This document shows, piece after piece, positions 20,383 through 31,488 of a DNA stretch of 64,000 bases (its first letter is position 1; each line of letters opens with the position of its first letter). This stretch comes from Perognathus longimembris pacificus. Taxonomy: Eukaryota; Chordata; Mammalia; Rodentia; Heteromyidae. Below the pieces are notes generated by a model, which worked only from the letters and a program-made list of their open reading frames with translations, was not told the origin of the DNA and did not search any database. The position numbers and the translations under genes are program-made. The DNA lies in the NCBI RefSeq assembly GCF_023159225.1, contig NC_063170.1, positions 26,252,301 through 26,316,300 on the forward strand, read 5' to 3'.

Positions 20383-20653
20383 CTTTTTTTTTTTTTTTTG
20401 TCAGTCATGGGGCTTTAACTCAGGGCCTGGGACTTAAACTCAGGGCCTGGTCACTGTCCCTGAACCTCTTTGTACTCAAGGCTAGCACTCTATCACTTGA
20501 GCCACGCACCCCTTCTGGCTTTTTCTGAGTATTTTATTGGAGATAAGAATCTCATGAACTTTCCTGCCCAGACTGGCTTCAAACTGTGATCCTCAGATCT
20601 CAGTCTGCTGAGTAGCTAGGATTATTACAGGCATGAGCTACCAGCTCCTGGCT
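20383..20653 (-). mobile_element. B1-Geo SINE with a short internal duplication
   Basis: T15 start. The stretch CTTTAACTCAGGGCCTGG is followed by CTTAAACTCAGGGCCTGG, a local tandem copy inside Geo. The B1 half is complete. Confidence 0.88.
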
Positions 20654-20659
20654 ATGAGT

Positions 20660-21065
20660 ATGTTTCTTTTTGAACAATGTCACCCCTTCCCTCACTCTCT
20701 CCCAGTTTTTCCCTCCCACCCCCACCCACAAGCAGAAGTTTATTTTCAACACAGTGTCTAGGGAGAATCACTGCTTCATTTGTTCACCCTTTGTCCCTCC
20801 ATTTCTGTGCTGTCCCCTTGCCCTCCCCCAAACAGATAAACAAACAAACAAGACAAATGGAAAAGAAAAACAGCAACAAAGAAAAAAATCCTCTTTTTTT
20901 CATTTCCTGGAGTTCATTTAGATAAATATTATTTTATGTGATCAGATGCACATAGCTTTTGTACCTTTGTGATCCTCTCCTAAGAATATTCTCCTTTGGT
21001 CTCACTCTGTATGAATGTCTAGAATGTAATTGATCATGTCTCAGTGTATTTTTTTCTTTTACCAT
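20660..21065 (-). mobile_element. probable antisense L1 3' UTR remnant
   Basis: C-rich AATGTCACCCCTTCCCTC to CAAACAGATAAACAAACAAA and following AT-rich DNA resemble antisense L1 3' UTR. A related stretch occurs at 33910-34180. The family assignment is tentative. Confidence 0.4.
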
Positions 21066-21084
21066 TCAATGTGTTTATTTGTAG

Positions 21085-21392
21085 ATTTATTTTTATTTTT
21101 GTGATGTTGGGCATTGAATTCAAGACTTTGTTGCCAGATGAGTGAGTACTGTACCAGCAAGAGATAGACAATGTTCCCATGTCAATCAAAAATAAAGTTT
21201 TAACACTGTGGAGATTGGGATGGAAGAATTACAAGTTCCAGGCCAGCCTGGGTTGGCTACACAGGGAGAAGCTGTGTACTTACTAATAAGTAAGTAGATA
21301 ATTAATTAATTTTGAGGGGCTTGGGAGGTAGCTGATTAGTGTACTTTGCAGGCATGGAGCTGTGCATTCCTTTCTCAGCCGTGCCTAAAAAT
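21085..21392. mobile_element. cluster of old ID and B1 fragments
   Basis: ID-like reverse at 21085-21178 (GATGTTGGGCATTGAATTCA), B1-like + at 21218-21292 (CAGGCCAGCCTGGGTTGGCT), ID-like + at 21313-21390 (GGGGCTTGGGAGGTAGCTGA). Confidence 0.5.
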
Positions 21393-21397
21393 TTTCT

Positions 21398-21592
21398 TCT
21401 TGAAGAACCAGGATTTGAACTCAGGGCTTCCTGCTCTCATTCAGCGTTCTTGCTCATGGCTAACATTCTCACTTGAGCCATGCTGTCAATCAGTATTTTG
21501 CTGGCTAATTGTGATAGAGTCTCAAGGACTTTTATGCTCAGGCTTGCCTCAAACCTTGATCCTCCAGATCTCAGTCTCCTGAGAAGCTAAAA
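21398..21592 (-). mobile_element. B1-Geo SINE, truncated
   Basis: GATTTGAACTCAGGGCTTCC to CAGTCTCCTGAGAAGCTA, then a (CAAA)n run, so the B1 5' end is missing. Confidence 0.75.
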
Positions 21593-21795
21593 ACAAACAA
21601 ACAAACAAAAAACTATTAAAGAAAACTTTGGATTTTGTATGTGGCTTGTACTGTATGGTGCTGCTGTGAAGAGCCCAAGGTAAGGGCAGAAGCTAGGGAC
21701 TGGAGATCCTGTAGATAGGTCCACGTGACATCAACTGAGCAGGTTAAAGACAGAAGAAAGAATTGACTATTAGATGCATTCAGAAGTATGCTTGT

Positions 21796-22034
21796 GCCGG
21801 GCAACAGTGGCTCATGCCTGTAGTCCTAGCTACTCAGGAGGCTGAGATCTAAGGATCACGATTCGAAGCCAATCTGGGCAGGAAAGTCCCCATGAGACTC
21901 TTATTGCCAATTAACCACCAGAAAACTGGAAGTGGTGCTATGGCTCAAAGTGATAGAGTGCCAGCCTTGAGCAAAAGAACCGAGACAGCTCCCAGGCCCT
22001 AAGTTCAAGTCCCATGACCAAAAAAAAAAAAAAG
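21796..22034 (+). mobile_element. B1-Geo SINE
   Basis: Complete dimer with A14 tail. Confidence 0.9.
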
Positions 22035-22037
22035 TGT

Positions 22038-22268
22038 ATTTGTCATACCTATAATCCTAGCTACTCAGAAGGATGAGATCTGAGGATCACAGTTCAAAAT
22101 CATTCCAAGCAGGAAACTCTGTGAGGCTCTTATCTCCAATTAACCATCAAGGACCCAGAAGTGGTGCTGTAGCTCAAGTGGTAGAGCACTAGCCTTGAGC
22201 AAAAAGAGCTCAGGGACAGCATCCAGGCCCTGAGTTCCAGCTCCAGGACTGGCATAAGAACAAAAGGG
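22038..22268 (+). mobile_element. B1-Geo SINE, tandem to the previous copy
   Basis: ATACCTATAATCCTAGCTAC to CCAGGACTGGCATAAG. It begins right after the preceding A tail. Confidence 0.88.
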
Positions 22269-23237
22269 GATTTGTAGATAGATGCAGATTAGATGCTTGA
22301 CAGACCCTGCCCATTGAGCTGGGTAGACAGGTTGGGGTCCAAGAGTAGGGGGGGGGGGGTCCTTTCACAGAAGAAGGAGGCTTCCTATGCCCCTGAGAGG
22401 CCACAAAAAGCTGTGTGCTGGCATAGGGGCAGCATAACCCCAGGCTCTTGTGACAAGGGACTTTGGCCTTCTTCTTGGTAAGATGGGGGCAATAAGCTGT
22501 AGAAATTACAAAGCAGGTGTTCAAGGGAGGCCTGGAGTAACCCCAATGTGCAACCTGACCATTACCACAGAGCAGAAACCCTGAGCCAGGCAGGTGGGTA
22601 GGGACACACTTGCCATCCTAAAGCACCCCATTTTTCAGATGCTTCTAAATGCCAGACTGTAATACTGGCAATTATACCACAGAAGAGGGAAGTTTCCAGG
22701 CCTTCCCTGGGCACTGCCAAGCTAGGAGACAGATCTTGTGACTTGGTAGGATGCAATATGGAAGCAGGGTACTTTACAGGGCTGAGGCAGAATGCAGGAG
22801 CTAGGGGAACCCTTGGTCTAAGAGGGCCTACCAGAAGGTGGTCAGGAGGATGCTACAGCAGCAGAGAGGCTGGGAGTGGAAGCTACCCTGCCCACGGCAG
22901 CGCTGAGCTTTGGTCTCTGCTGGCACGTGATGCCAAAGGACCTCAACCGTACAGAACAGGTTAGCCTAGTGCTGAGGCAGGTGCACGGTAGATCCAGCAT
23001 GAGTGGATTGCATAGAGAAAGTAGCCTGAGTGCATTGCTAACGACTCTTGGTGCCCACTGACATTTGGGTGATGTGTAGCCCACATCTGTTCCGTCTGTC
23101 CATTGGCACATCCTGGAGCCAGGCCTCCCCCACCTCTGAGCTGGAGGCCTCTCTGACCCGCTTTCCCTCCTTTCTTCCACTCTAGCTCCTCCATCCCTTT
23201 TCCCCACTACCATCCCAGGAAGGTTTTGAAAGTCAGT
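22269..23237. other. intergenic sequence with a G10 run
   Basis: Unique sequence; G10 at about 22350-22360. ORFs up to 123 codons lack recognisable domains. Confidence 0.45.
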
Positions 23238-23492
23238 TGTACACTGGGTGCCAGTGGCTCATTCCTGTAATCCCAGCTACTGAACAGGATGAGATCTGAG
23301 GATCGAGGATCAAAGTCAGCTTGGGCAGGAAAGTCCATGAGGTTCTTACCTCCAATTAACCCTCAGAAAATTGGAAGTGGCGCTGTGGCTCAAAGTGACA
23401 GAGCCTTGAGCTGAAGAGCTCAAGGACAGTGCCCAGGCCCTGTGTTGACCCCCCATGATCATCATCAACAACAACAGAAAGACAAAAAGTAA
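23238..23492 (+). mobile_element. B1-Geo SINE
   Basis: GGTGCCAGTGGCTCATTCCT to CATGATCATCATC with a CAA-rich tail. Confidence 0.85.
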
Positions 23493-24342
23493 AAAAAAAG
23501 TCAGGTTGTGCCCTATCGATACCTCATTAAAACCTAAAACCTAGAGGCTTCTCCATAAAAAGAATGCAATTGTAAAAGCCTCTGCAGGAAGGAGCCCTAT
23601 GCTCCTGGCGCAACCTATACACCAAAGACAGGCTCATGGGAGTCACCCATGGGTCAAAGTATTAAGTGACAAAATTCACATGCAACCCACAAATACCCAA
23701 AGTGGGCCCTGAAACAGACATAGGCCCGTGTCTCCCCTGGGGCCTCCCTGGCCTCCCACATCTGAGGAGGTCCTCTTGGGTGCCTTAACTTCAGAGCCAG
23801 AGACTCCTTCTCCTGAGCCCTTGCTAAGCCCCTAGTGCCCCCTGCTCCCCGCTCCCAGCAGTACCCACATGGGGACCTGGAGACTTGCTGGTGGTCCCCT
23901 TGCTGGTAGGGGTGACTCCCAGTGCTGTACCCAGATGTAGGCTATTCGCATCTGCACCTTCGGGTTTTGAGTAAGGAGAGTCCCCTGGGGGGGAGGGGGT
24001 AGTTGTTGGGCCAGGCTGCGTTCTGGTCTTCTCACAATCCTGGGAGAGCATGCACACCCATCCATGCCTGCCAGTCAGGAGGACGGGGACCCTTCCACCA
24101 GCACCCTTGTGCAGGGCCAGCAGCAGAGCCACGTAGGACTCCATTTCTGATCTCCCCCATCTTCCACCTGGTGTCATCAGCAGAAAAGTATCTATATCAT
24201 ACTTTGATTCATGAGCAAAGTGATAGAAAATTATGTTATGAGGAGTATCTGAACCATAAGTGAATGTGCCTTGACTTGGGTTCCATCCTCATGGTGCCTT
24301 GTTATGTGTACACAAATGTTCCAAGTTCAAGAAACTCCAACT
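23493..24342. other. intergenic sequence, nothing recognised
   Basis: Unique sequence of mixed GC. Confidence 0.4.
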
Positions 24343-24590
24343 GCAGTCAGTACTAATGGCTCATGCCTGTAATACTAGCTACTCAAGAGGCTGAGATCTA
24401 AGCATTACTGTTTGAAGACTGCAGGGCAGGAAAGCCCATGAGACTTTTATCTCTAATAAACTACCCTAAAAAAAAGGAAATGGAGCTGTGGCTCAAGTAG
24501 TAAAGGGCTACCCTTGAGTAAAAGAAACTCAAGGACAGTTCCTAGGCCCCGAGTTCAAGCCCTAGGGCTGATACCAAAAACAAACAAACC
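24343..24590 (+). mobile_element. B1-Geo SINE
   Basis: AATGGCTCATGCCTGTAATA to GATACC with CAAACAAACC tail. AACTCCA occurs on both sides as a possible short duplication. Confidence 0.85.
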
Positions 24591-24917
24591 AAATAACTCC
24601 AGCTATGGTTCCAAGGATGTCAGACAAGGGGATGGCCTGTAGCAGCAGTGACTGCCAACCTTCGCAGGCTGCTCCCACCTGGACCTTAAAGGTGGAGATC
24701 TGCTCTCTGCTCATGTAGAGATGGAAACCTAGCAGCTACAGAGCTCTAGACCCTTGTAGAAGTCACACAGGGAGAAACATGGTGGTGAAAATGCCCCAGG
24801 CCCAGGCTGCGTGCACACACACACGTCCCCCATCCTGTACCATCATGTTCAAGTCCACAGAGGAGGAAGAAAGGAAGTATCAACACTTGCCTGCATGTGT
24901 TGGTCCTTAGGATTATT
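24591..24917. other. intergenic sequence, nothing recognised
   Basis: Unique stretch. Confidence 0.4.
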
Positions 24918-25152
24918 ATTTTTTGTGTTGGTCCTAGGGCTTGAACTTAGGACCTGGGTGCTGTCCGTGAGCTTTTTTGTGCTCAAGCCCGGCACTTTAC
25001 CACTTGAGTCACAGCTCCACTTCCAACTTGTTTTGGTGGCTAATTGTGGAGATAGTAGCCTCACATACTTTCCTGTCTGAATTGGATTTGAAACATGATG
25101 CTCAGATCTCAGCCAACTCAGTAGCTAGGGTTACAGATGTGAGCCACCTGCA
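24918..25152 (-). mobile_element. B1-Geo SINE
   Basis: GGCTTGAACTTAGGACCTGG to GGTTACAGATGTGAGCCACC. Confidence 0.85.
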
Positions 25153-25173
25153 GGTGACTACTCATTGGTCTTT

Positions 25174-25403
25174 TTTTTTTTTTTTGTCAGTCATGAGACT
25201 TGAACTCTGGGCCTGGGCACTGTCTCTGAGCTTTTCAGCTCAAGACTAGTGCTGTACCACTTGAGCCACAGCACCACTTTTGGTTTTCTGGTGGTTAATT
25301 GGAGCTAGGGGTCTCACAGACTTTCCTGCCTGGGCTGGCTTTGAACCATGATCCTCAGATCTGAGCCTCTTGAATAGCTGGGATTACAGGCATGAGCCAC
25401 CAA
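25174..25403 (-). mobile_element. B1-Geo SINE with target duplication
   Basis: CATTGGTCTTT at 25163-25173 and 25404-25414 bounds a full dimer. Confidence 0.9.
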
Positions 25404-25414
25404 CATTGGTCTTT

Positions 25415-26497
25415 AAGTCAAACTTCCTTCTCACCCAGGATATGGATCTAGTCTGATCTTTTATATGACAGGAGGACAGATGGCAGTTAGAACTAAGAAA
25501 GCACTTTCTGACTTTAAGAGACAGGATCCTGTCGTGGGAAGATAGGGTGTGGTAGAGCTACAAAGCTAGGCCTAGTCCTGATAAGAGGTATGAGATCTTT
25601 CAGGCCCTGACTCGGATTCTCCATGACTGCTTGCCTCTTGAGACACACCTCGGAAAGAGTGAGGCCAGCCAGGACCTGGGCTTCTTGGGGCCTATGCCCC
25701 TGTCCTCCATGGAGGGGCAGGAGCCCAGGAGGCCAGAAGCACCCTAGAGAGAGACAGAGCACTAGGAAACTTTTCCAAGCAAGTTGCCAGTGGCCTGACC
25801 TACCCCCAGAGACATGGCCTGCTGTATCTGTGGCTGGGCCTCCCTTGGGGGCAGCACCCTGGGGAGAGGGGTACCTGTGATTGGAGCTGGACAGCTCCCC
25901 AGGGAGCCTCTCCTCTTGCAGGGCCCCTTCCCTGGAGGGGTGCAGACCCTGGAGTCTCACTTTCCAGTCTCTTCCCTCAGGGATCTGTTCCCTCCGGCTG
26001 GGGCCCAGGTTGCTGAGCAGAGGCCACCACAGACCCATGGGACCAGGAGAAGCCTGACAAAGCCCCAAAGATCTGGAGTGCCCAGGGCCCAGTTGCCAGG
26101 CCCCCCATCCACCTGGAGACAAAAGCTGTACTCCCCATGGTTCTGGGGGGCTCCCATGGGATGGTGAGAAGCCTGGATGGAAAGTGGAATATTGGAAAGG
26201 CTGAAGCTGGTGAGAGATCTGAGAGCTTGCAGGTGTCTTTGAAGCACAGCTTAGAAAGGAGGCTGTTCTCCTTGGGGACCTTGGGAGCAAGATGTGTATG
26301 CACCCTAGTATATCTATCTACCTCCTCTTGGTGGTTGCAGCATCCATCCGCTCAGTTCAGCACCAACTCCACTGAAGATGGAGACAGCCCCTGATCTCAG
26401 GAGCTGACAGCCAGGAAACAGATGCCATACATGAGAGTGTCTTCCATGGTAACAGTGGCTACCAGACAGAGGCAGATCAAGGAGGAAAGGAGATGGG
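25415..26497. other. intergenic sequence, GC-moderate, no gene accepted
   Basis: Open frames exist on the minus strand (up to 258 codons, 25514-26290) in all three phases. Their starts are not ATG in the longest case and no domain is seen. Confidence 0.45.
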
Positions 26498-26788
26498 AGT
26501 GTGTGTGTGTGTGTGTGCGCGCGCGCGCGTGCACACACACACATGCATGCATGCGCGCACTGGTCCTGGGGCTTCAACTTAGGGCTTCAGTGCTGTCCCT
26601 GAGCTTCTTTTGCTCAAGAGTAGTGTGCTACCACTTAAGCTACAGCGCCACTTGCAGCTTTTTACATGTGTGGGATTAGAGATAAGAGTCTTATGGAAGT
26701 TTCTGCTTGGACTGTTTTCAAACCATGATTCCCACATCTCTGCCTCCTTAGTAGCTAGAATTACAAGTGTGGGTCACCAGTGCCCAGC
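26498..26788 (-). mobile_element. alternating GT/GC/AC run joined to a B1-Geo SINE
   Basis: (GT)n-(GC)n-(AC)n at 26498-26556 (Z-DNA type) followed by a reverse B1-Geo at 26558-26788. Confidence 0.82.
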
Positions 26789-27587
26789 AGAGACAGGGAT
26801 TTTAAAGAAGATAATGAAGGAAAGACTATTTGGTGGTGGTGGGGTGGTGAAGGGAACTCCTCCAAAGGCCTGCTGGATAGACTGAGGTCTAAGCAGGGGC
26901 AAAGGCCCTGTGGCCCGAACTGCTGTGGAATTCCAGGACTAGAAACCAGGTGACTTCTGAAAGGTAAGGAGATCTGAAGTGGCCCCATTGTGTTGGATGC
27001 TGGTTGATGTGTTTTTAATTGTCAGACAAATCACTGAAAGATTCTAGTAGAGTGGCAGATGAACTCAGCTATGCCTTTGGAGCACTCTGGTCTGGAGGCT
27101 AGGAGAAATGGCTTGGAGGGGTGAGTGGGGTGGTGGCAATCGTCTAGTAGAAGAAGTTCAGGGCTCCCTGCAAGCCAAAGTGAGGGCACAGCTGGGCTTC
27201 TACTTCAGTCTGTGAAAGCAGAGGGCCGCCTACAGAAACATTTGCCACAGGGCAAATGTTTACTGTGCTGTAAAGCTAAAGGGCCAAGGCAACTGTTTGA
27301 AAATACTCTGGAAGAGAAGAGAAGAGAGCACACTCTTCCAGTCTGGGCTGGGCAGGCGAGGTGGAAGCCAGGAGACTGACCTCCCTTCCGTGCCCCGAGT
27401 GGAACGGGCCCTCTGCTAGAGCTGGTGGCATGCAAACGGGAGCAGTGCCCACAGCGCCATCTCACCAGCGAGCACCATCTCTGAGATGTGGACTTGGGAC
27501 GCTGGAGGTCCAGGGCCATCACCAGAATGGTTCTGTCCCCATTCAAGGCAGGACATACCTGATGGTGAGTTCCAAAGAGAAAACCTA
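26789..27587. other. intergenic sequence, nothing recognised
   Basis: Unique sequence. Confidence 0.4.
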
Positions 27588-27822
27588 TTAGCCAGGCACC
27601 CGTGGCTCACGCCTGTAATCCTAGAAACTCAGGAGGCTGAGATCTGAGGATGAAGGTTCAAAGCTGACTCAGGCTGGAAAGGCTATGAGACTCTTATCTC
27701 CAATTAACTACAAAAAACCAAAAAGTAGAGCTACAGTTGAAGTGGTAGAATACCAACCTTGAGTGAAAAAGCTCAAGGACAGTATCCACGCCCTGAGTTC
27801 AAGGTCTAGTACTGGCACAAGA
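27588..27822 (+). mobile_element. B1-Geo SINE
   Basis: AGCCAGGCACCCGTGGCTCA to GGTCTAGTACTGGCAC; its tail passes into the polypurine array. Confidence 0.88.
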
Positions 27823-28078
27823 AAGAGAGAGAAAGGAAGGAAGGAAAGCAAGCAAGCAAGCAAAGCTGCAAGAGATAAGGAAAGGAAGGAAGGAAGGAAG
27901 GAAGGAAGGAAGGAGAAAGGATGGAAAGAAAGAAGGAAGAAGAGAGGGAGGAAGGGAGGAAGAAGGAAGGAAAGGAGAGGGAGGAAGGAAGAAAGGAAGG
28001 AAGGAGAGGGAGGAAAGAATGAACGAAGGAAGAAGGAAATGAGAAGGAAGGAAAGGAAGAAGAAAGGAAGGAGAACAA
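27823..28078. repeat. GGAA/GAAA polypurine array
   Basis: About 250 bases of almost pure purine on the + strand (AAGGAAGG, AAGGAGAGGGAGG), apparently grown from a SINE tail. Confidence 0.95.
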
Positions 28079-28429
28079 GGCTTTCCTGTGGGCACCAGAA
28101 GGCCATCCCATCCCTGCTGAGGACTCTGGAAATCAGTGCATAGCATGCAGCCCAGGGAGGGGGACTTAGGCGTGTCTGTATCCGCTCCTGTCACTGCTGA
28201 CTGAGGACAGCTCTTGGGTCATTAGCTCTGCAGCCCTGAGGCCTTCTGGGCACATGGGCAGAGTCAGCTTTGGTGACCAGATGACAACTTCGGGCATGGA
28301 AGTGGAGGGGCTGGCAGGCACAAGGGAGGAGGAGAAGGGTGACAGTTCCAGCAAGACACACTGCCCAAGCCTTCAGCTCCTCATCTGTGGAACTGGGGGA
28401 TGAAAGCAACTTACAAAAACAAGAAGTAG
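28079..28429. other. intergenic sequence, nothing recognised
   Basis: Unique stretch. Confidence 0.4.
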
Positions 28430-28652
28430 GAGCTGGGCACTCATGCCTGAGGTATTAGCTAGGTACTCATGAGGCTGAAATGTAATGATCAAGGTTAGAA
28501 GCCAGCCGGTGAAGGAAAGTCTATGAGACTCCTATTTCCAAAAAGTCAGAAATGGAAATGTGGCTCAAGTGGCATAGCGCTTGAAAGAAAAGGCCAAAAT
28601 GAAAGTTCAGGTCCCTGAGTTCAAGTCCCTGTACTGGTGAAAACCAAAAATG
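28430..28652 (+). mobile_element. B1-Geo SINE, diverged
   Basis: GCTGGGCACTCATGCCTGAG to AGTCCCTGTACTGG. Confidence 0.75.
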
Positions 28653-28663
28653 TGATAGAGGAA

Positions 28664-28785
28664 GGGGCATGACACTTTCAGCCCCAGCTCTTCAGGAAGC
28701 TGAGGCAGGGGGATCACTTGAGCATGGAAGGCAAGATCAGCCTGGGCAGCATAAAGAGACCCCATCCCCCCGTAATGGAAAAGTG
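28664..28785 (+). mobile_element. B1 SINE monomer
   Basis: GGAAGCTGAGGCAGGGGGAT and AAGATCAGCCTGGGCAGC in B1 order; no Geo. Confidence 0.75.
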
Positions 28786-28864
28786 AGAAGCTCTGTCTCC
28801 GGAGATGACTGAGACCTAGTGACAGACTTAGGCTAAAGCTGTGTGCTTAAGAGTTGGACACCAG

Positions 28865-28967
28865 GGCTGGGATGTAGCTCAGTGGCAAAGTGCTTGCTTA
28901 GCAAGTGCAATGTCCTGGGTTCGATCCCCAGTACCAAAAAAGAAAAGACAAAAAAAAAATGCAGTTA
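28865..28967 (+). mobile_element. monomeric ID SINE with target duplication
   Basis: GGCTGGGATGTAGCTCAGTG to GGTTCGATCCCCAGTACC with A-rich tail, retaining tRNA-type A and B boxes. Duplication AAGAGTTGGACACCAG (28849-28864) against AAGAGTTGGACAACAG (28968-28983). Confidence 0.9.
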
Positions 28968-29227
28968 AAGAGTTGGACAACAGCCATGCTCCACCGTTTA
29001 CCTGACAAGTATTTACGGAGGGCCTCATGCTGCCAGGGCCCGATTAGCAGCTCTTTGCCCTGTGGGACAACCAAGTAACAACAAATGACAAGCGTGGCAG
29101 GGTTGAGGAAAGCCAGATGGGCTGAGGGTACAGACACTCCAAAGGAAGCATCCATTAACCTTAGGAAGGTACCATGATGGAGACCCCTTCCCTGCCCACT
29201 GGTGTGTTGGGGAATCAAGTAGAAAGG

Positions 29228-29486
29228 ATGGCCACTTGCTAGTGGCTCATGTCTGTATTCCTATCCACTTAGGAGGCTGAGATCTGAGGACTGCAGTTCA
29301 TAGCCAGCCCAGGCAGGAAAGTCTGTGAGACTTTTATCTACAATTAAGCAACAAAAGCTGGAATTGGAGCTGTAGCTTAAGTGGTAGAACACCAGACTTG
29401 GCCTTGACTAAAACGAAACAAAACAAAGAACTCACAGGGACAACCCAGACCCCAAGTTCAAACCACAGGATGGACACAAAAAAATT
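29228..29486 (+). mobile_element. B1-Geo SINE
   Basis: GCTAGTGGCTCATGTCTGTA to AACCACAGGATGGACAC with A tail. Confidence 0.82.
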
Positions 29487-29652
29487 TTTTTTAAGTAGGA
29501 AGAAAGGATGCCTTGGGACTCTAGAAGGTCCCAGAGCAGGGAGGAGGTCACACTGTGGCCTGAGGCCAAGAGAGGGGATAGCACTCCTCTCTTATATTAC
29601 CCCTGGAAAGTCTTGTTATTAATAGTATTGCTATAGAAAGTAGAGGAGGGTG

Positions 29653-30082
29653 GGCTGGGAATGTGCCTTAGTGGTAGAGTGCTTGTCTAACATACATGAA
29701 GCCCTGGCTTTGATTCCTCAGTACCATATAAACAGAAAAAGCTGGAAGTGGTGCTATGGCTCAAGTGGTAGAGTGCTAACCTTGAGCAAAAGAAGCTCAG
29801 GGACAAAGGCGCTGGTGGCTCACATCTGTAATCCTAGCTACTCAGGAGGCTGAGATCTGAGAATCATGGTTCAAAGCCAGCCCTCAGCAGGAAAGTCCAC
29901 GTGAGTCGCTTATCTTCAATTAACCACCAGAAAACTGGAAGTGGTGGTGTGGCTCAAAGTGGTAGAGCACTAGCCTTGAGCTGAAGAGCTCAGGGACAGA
30001 ATTCAAGCCCCATTGCCGACTTACAAAGAAAAAAAAAAAGAAGAAGCTCAAGGACAGTGCCCAAGCCCTGAGTTCAAGCCCA
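29653..30082 (+). mobile_element. IDL-Geo SINE split by a B1-Geo
   Basis: IDL and most of Geo at 29653-29805; the Geo end resumes at 30041 (AAGAAGCTCAAGGACAGTGC to GTTCAAGCCC). Confidence 0.9.
29806..30040 (+). mobile_element. B1-Geo SINE inserted in an IDL-Geo
   Basis: Complete copy with A-rich tail. Duplication AAGAAGCTCAGGGACA (29790-29805) against AAGAAGCTCAAGGACA (30041-30056). Confidence 0.93.
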
Positions 30083-30146
<64 letters not shown>

Positions 30147-30195
30147 AGGGAGGGAGGGGAGGTAGGGAGGGAAGAATGAAGGAAGGAGGGAAGGA

Positions 30196-30263
<68 letters not shown>

Positions 30264-30421
30264 AGGAAAGAAGGAAAGAAGGGAGGGGAGGTAGGGAGGG
30301 AAGAATGAAGGAAGGAGGGAAGGAAAGAAAGAAAGAAAGAAAGAAAGAAGGAAGGAAGGAAGGAAGGAAGGAAGGAAAGAAGGAAGGAAGGAAAGAAAGA
30401 AAGAAAAAGAAAGAAAGAAAG
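30083..30421. repeat. GAAA/GGAA polypurine array with 129-bp higher-order duplication
   Basis: (GAAA)n tracts with a variant block (GGTAGGGAGGGAAGAATGAA, then GGAAGGAGGGAAGG) present twice, at 30161 and 30290. No pyrimidine except two T per block. Confidence 0.95.
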
Positions 30422-30622
30422 AGGGCAGGGAATATGGCCTAGTGGCAAGAGTGCTTTCCTCGTATACATGAAGCCCTGGGTTCGAGTCCCCAGCACCACA
30501 TATTAGAAAACGGCCAGAAGTGGCACTGTGGCTCAAGTGGCAGAGTGCTAGCCTTGAGCAAAAAGAAGCCAGGGACAGTGCTCAGGCCTTGAGTCCAAGC
30601 CCCTGGACTGGCAAAAAAAAAA
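30422..30622 (+). mobile_element. IDL-Geo SINE
   Basis: GGGCAGGGAATATGGCCTAG to CCCTGGACTGGC; sits at the right edge of the polypurine array. Confidence 0.92.
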
Positions 30623-30667
30623 TTTTTTTTTAAATCTTTAATCTTTAGAAAGAGAGAAAGAAAGAAA

Positions 30668-31122
30668 GTACTGGGGTTTGAAATCAGTGCTTCATGTTGC
30701 TAAGCCCAGTGCTCTACTGCTTGAGACACACAGTCCTTTTCAATTTCATTATTTTTCATATAGGGCCCTCTTTGTTATTGCTGTTGTTTTTAGTGTTGAT
30801 ACTGGGGCTTGAACTCAAGGCTTTTTGTTCTGTTTGGCTTTTTTCTCAAGGCTGGTGAGCTTCCATTTGAGTCACAGCTCTACTTCTGGCTTTTAACTAG
30901 TTAATTAGTGATTAGAGTTGCACCAACTTTCCCATCCTGGCTAGCTTCGAACCATGACCCTCAGATCTCAGCCTCCTGAGTGGCTAAGATTACACGTATA
31001 AGAAGCTAAGATTACACGTATGGGCCAGTAGCACTCAGCTGGAACTGGGTCTGTGTTTGAACTTGGGGCCTTACACTTGCTTGATGGGCATGCTACCACT
31101 TGAGTCACATACCAGGTCACTT
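30668..31122 (-). mobile_element. ID fragment, B1-Geo SINE and second ID fragment
   Basis: ID-like reverse at 30668-30738; B1-Geo at 30787-31040, whose B1 end carries a tandem copy of AGCTAAGATTACACGTAT (about 30983-31021); ID-like reverse at 31041-31122. Confidence 0.7.
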
Positions 31123-31185
31123 CTTAAACTTGACTGTATCCTAAGAAAACTGTATCCTATGAAAACTACAATTGCAATTTATTTT

Positions 31186-31431
31186 TTTATTTTTATTATT
31201 ATTATTTTTTTATTTATTTATTTATTTATTTATTTTTTTGCCAGTCCTGGGCCTTGGACTCAGGGCCTGAGCACTGTCCCTGGCTTCTTCTTGCTCAAGG
31301 CTAGCACTCTGCCACTTGAGCCACAGCGCCACTTCTGGCCGTTTTCTGTATATGTGGTGCTGGGGAATCAAACCCAGGGCCTCATGTATACAAGGCAAGC
31401 ACTCTTGCCACTAGGCCATATCCCCAGCCCC
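31186..31431 (-). mobile_element. IDL-Geo SINE with (ATTT)n tail
   Basis: Perfect duplication TGCAATTTATTTT at 31173-31185 and 31432-31444. Tail is TTATT/ATTT-rich. Confidence 0.93.
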
Positions 31432-31488
31432 TGCAATTTATTTTGGATATAAAAATAAATATATAATTAATAAGATAAAATTAAATGT

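Noticed and set aside
25514..26290. 258-codon minus-strand frame
   Set aside because: Begins at TTG rather than ATG, overlaps other open minus-strand frames, has no domain, signal or repeat structure. Probably chance in GC-moderate DNA.
27708..28194. Ser/Phe/Leu- and Lys/Glu-rich frames over 100 codons
   Set aside because: Translations of the GGAA/GAAA simple repeat; the same applies to 30048-30536.
28865..28967. Possible tRNA-Ala gene
   Set aside because: A and B boxes are present, but the segment is an ID SINE with A-rich tail and target duplication and does not keep a tRNA cloverleaf.
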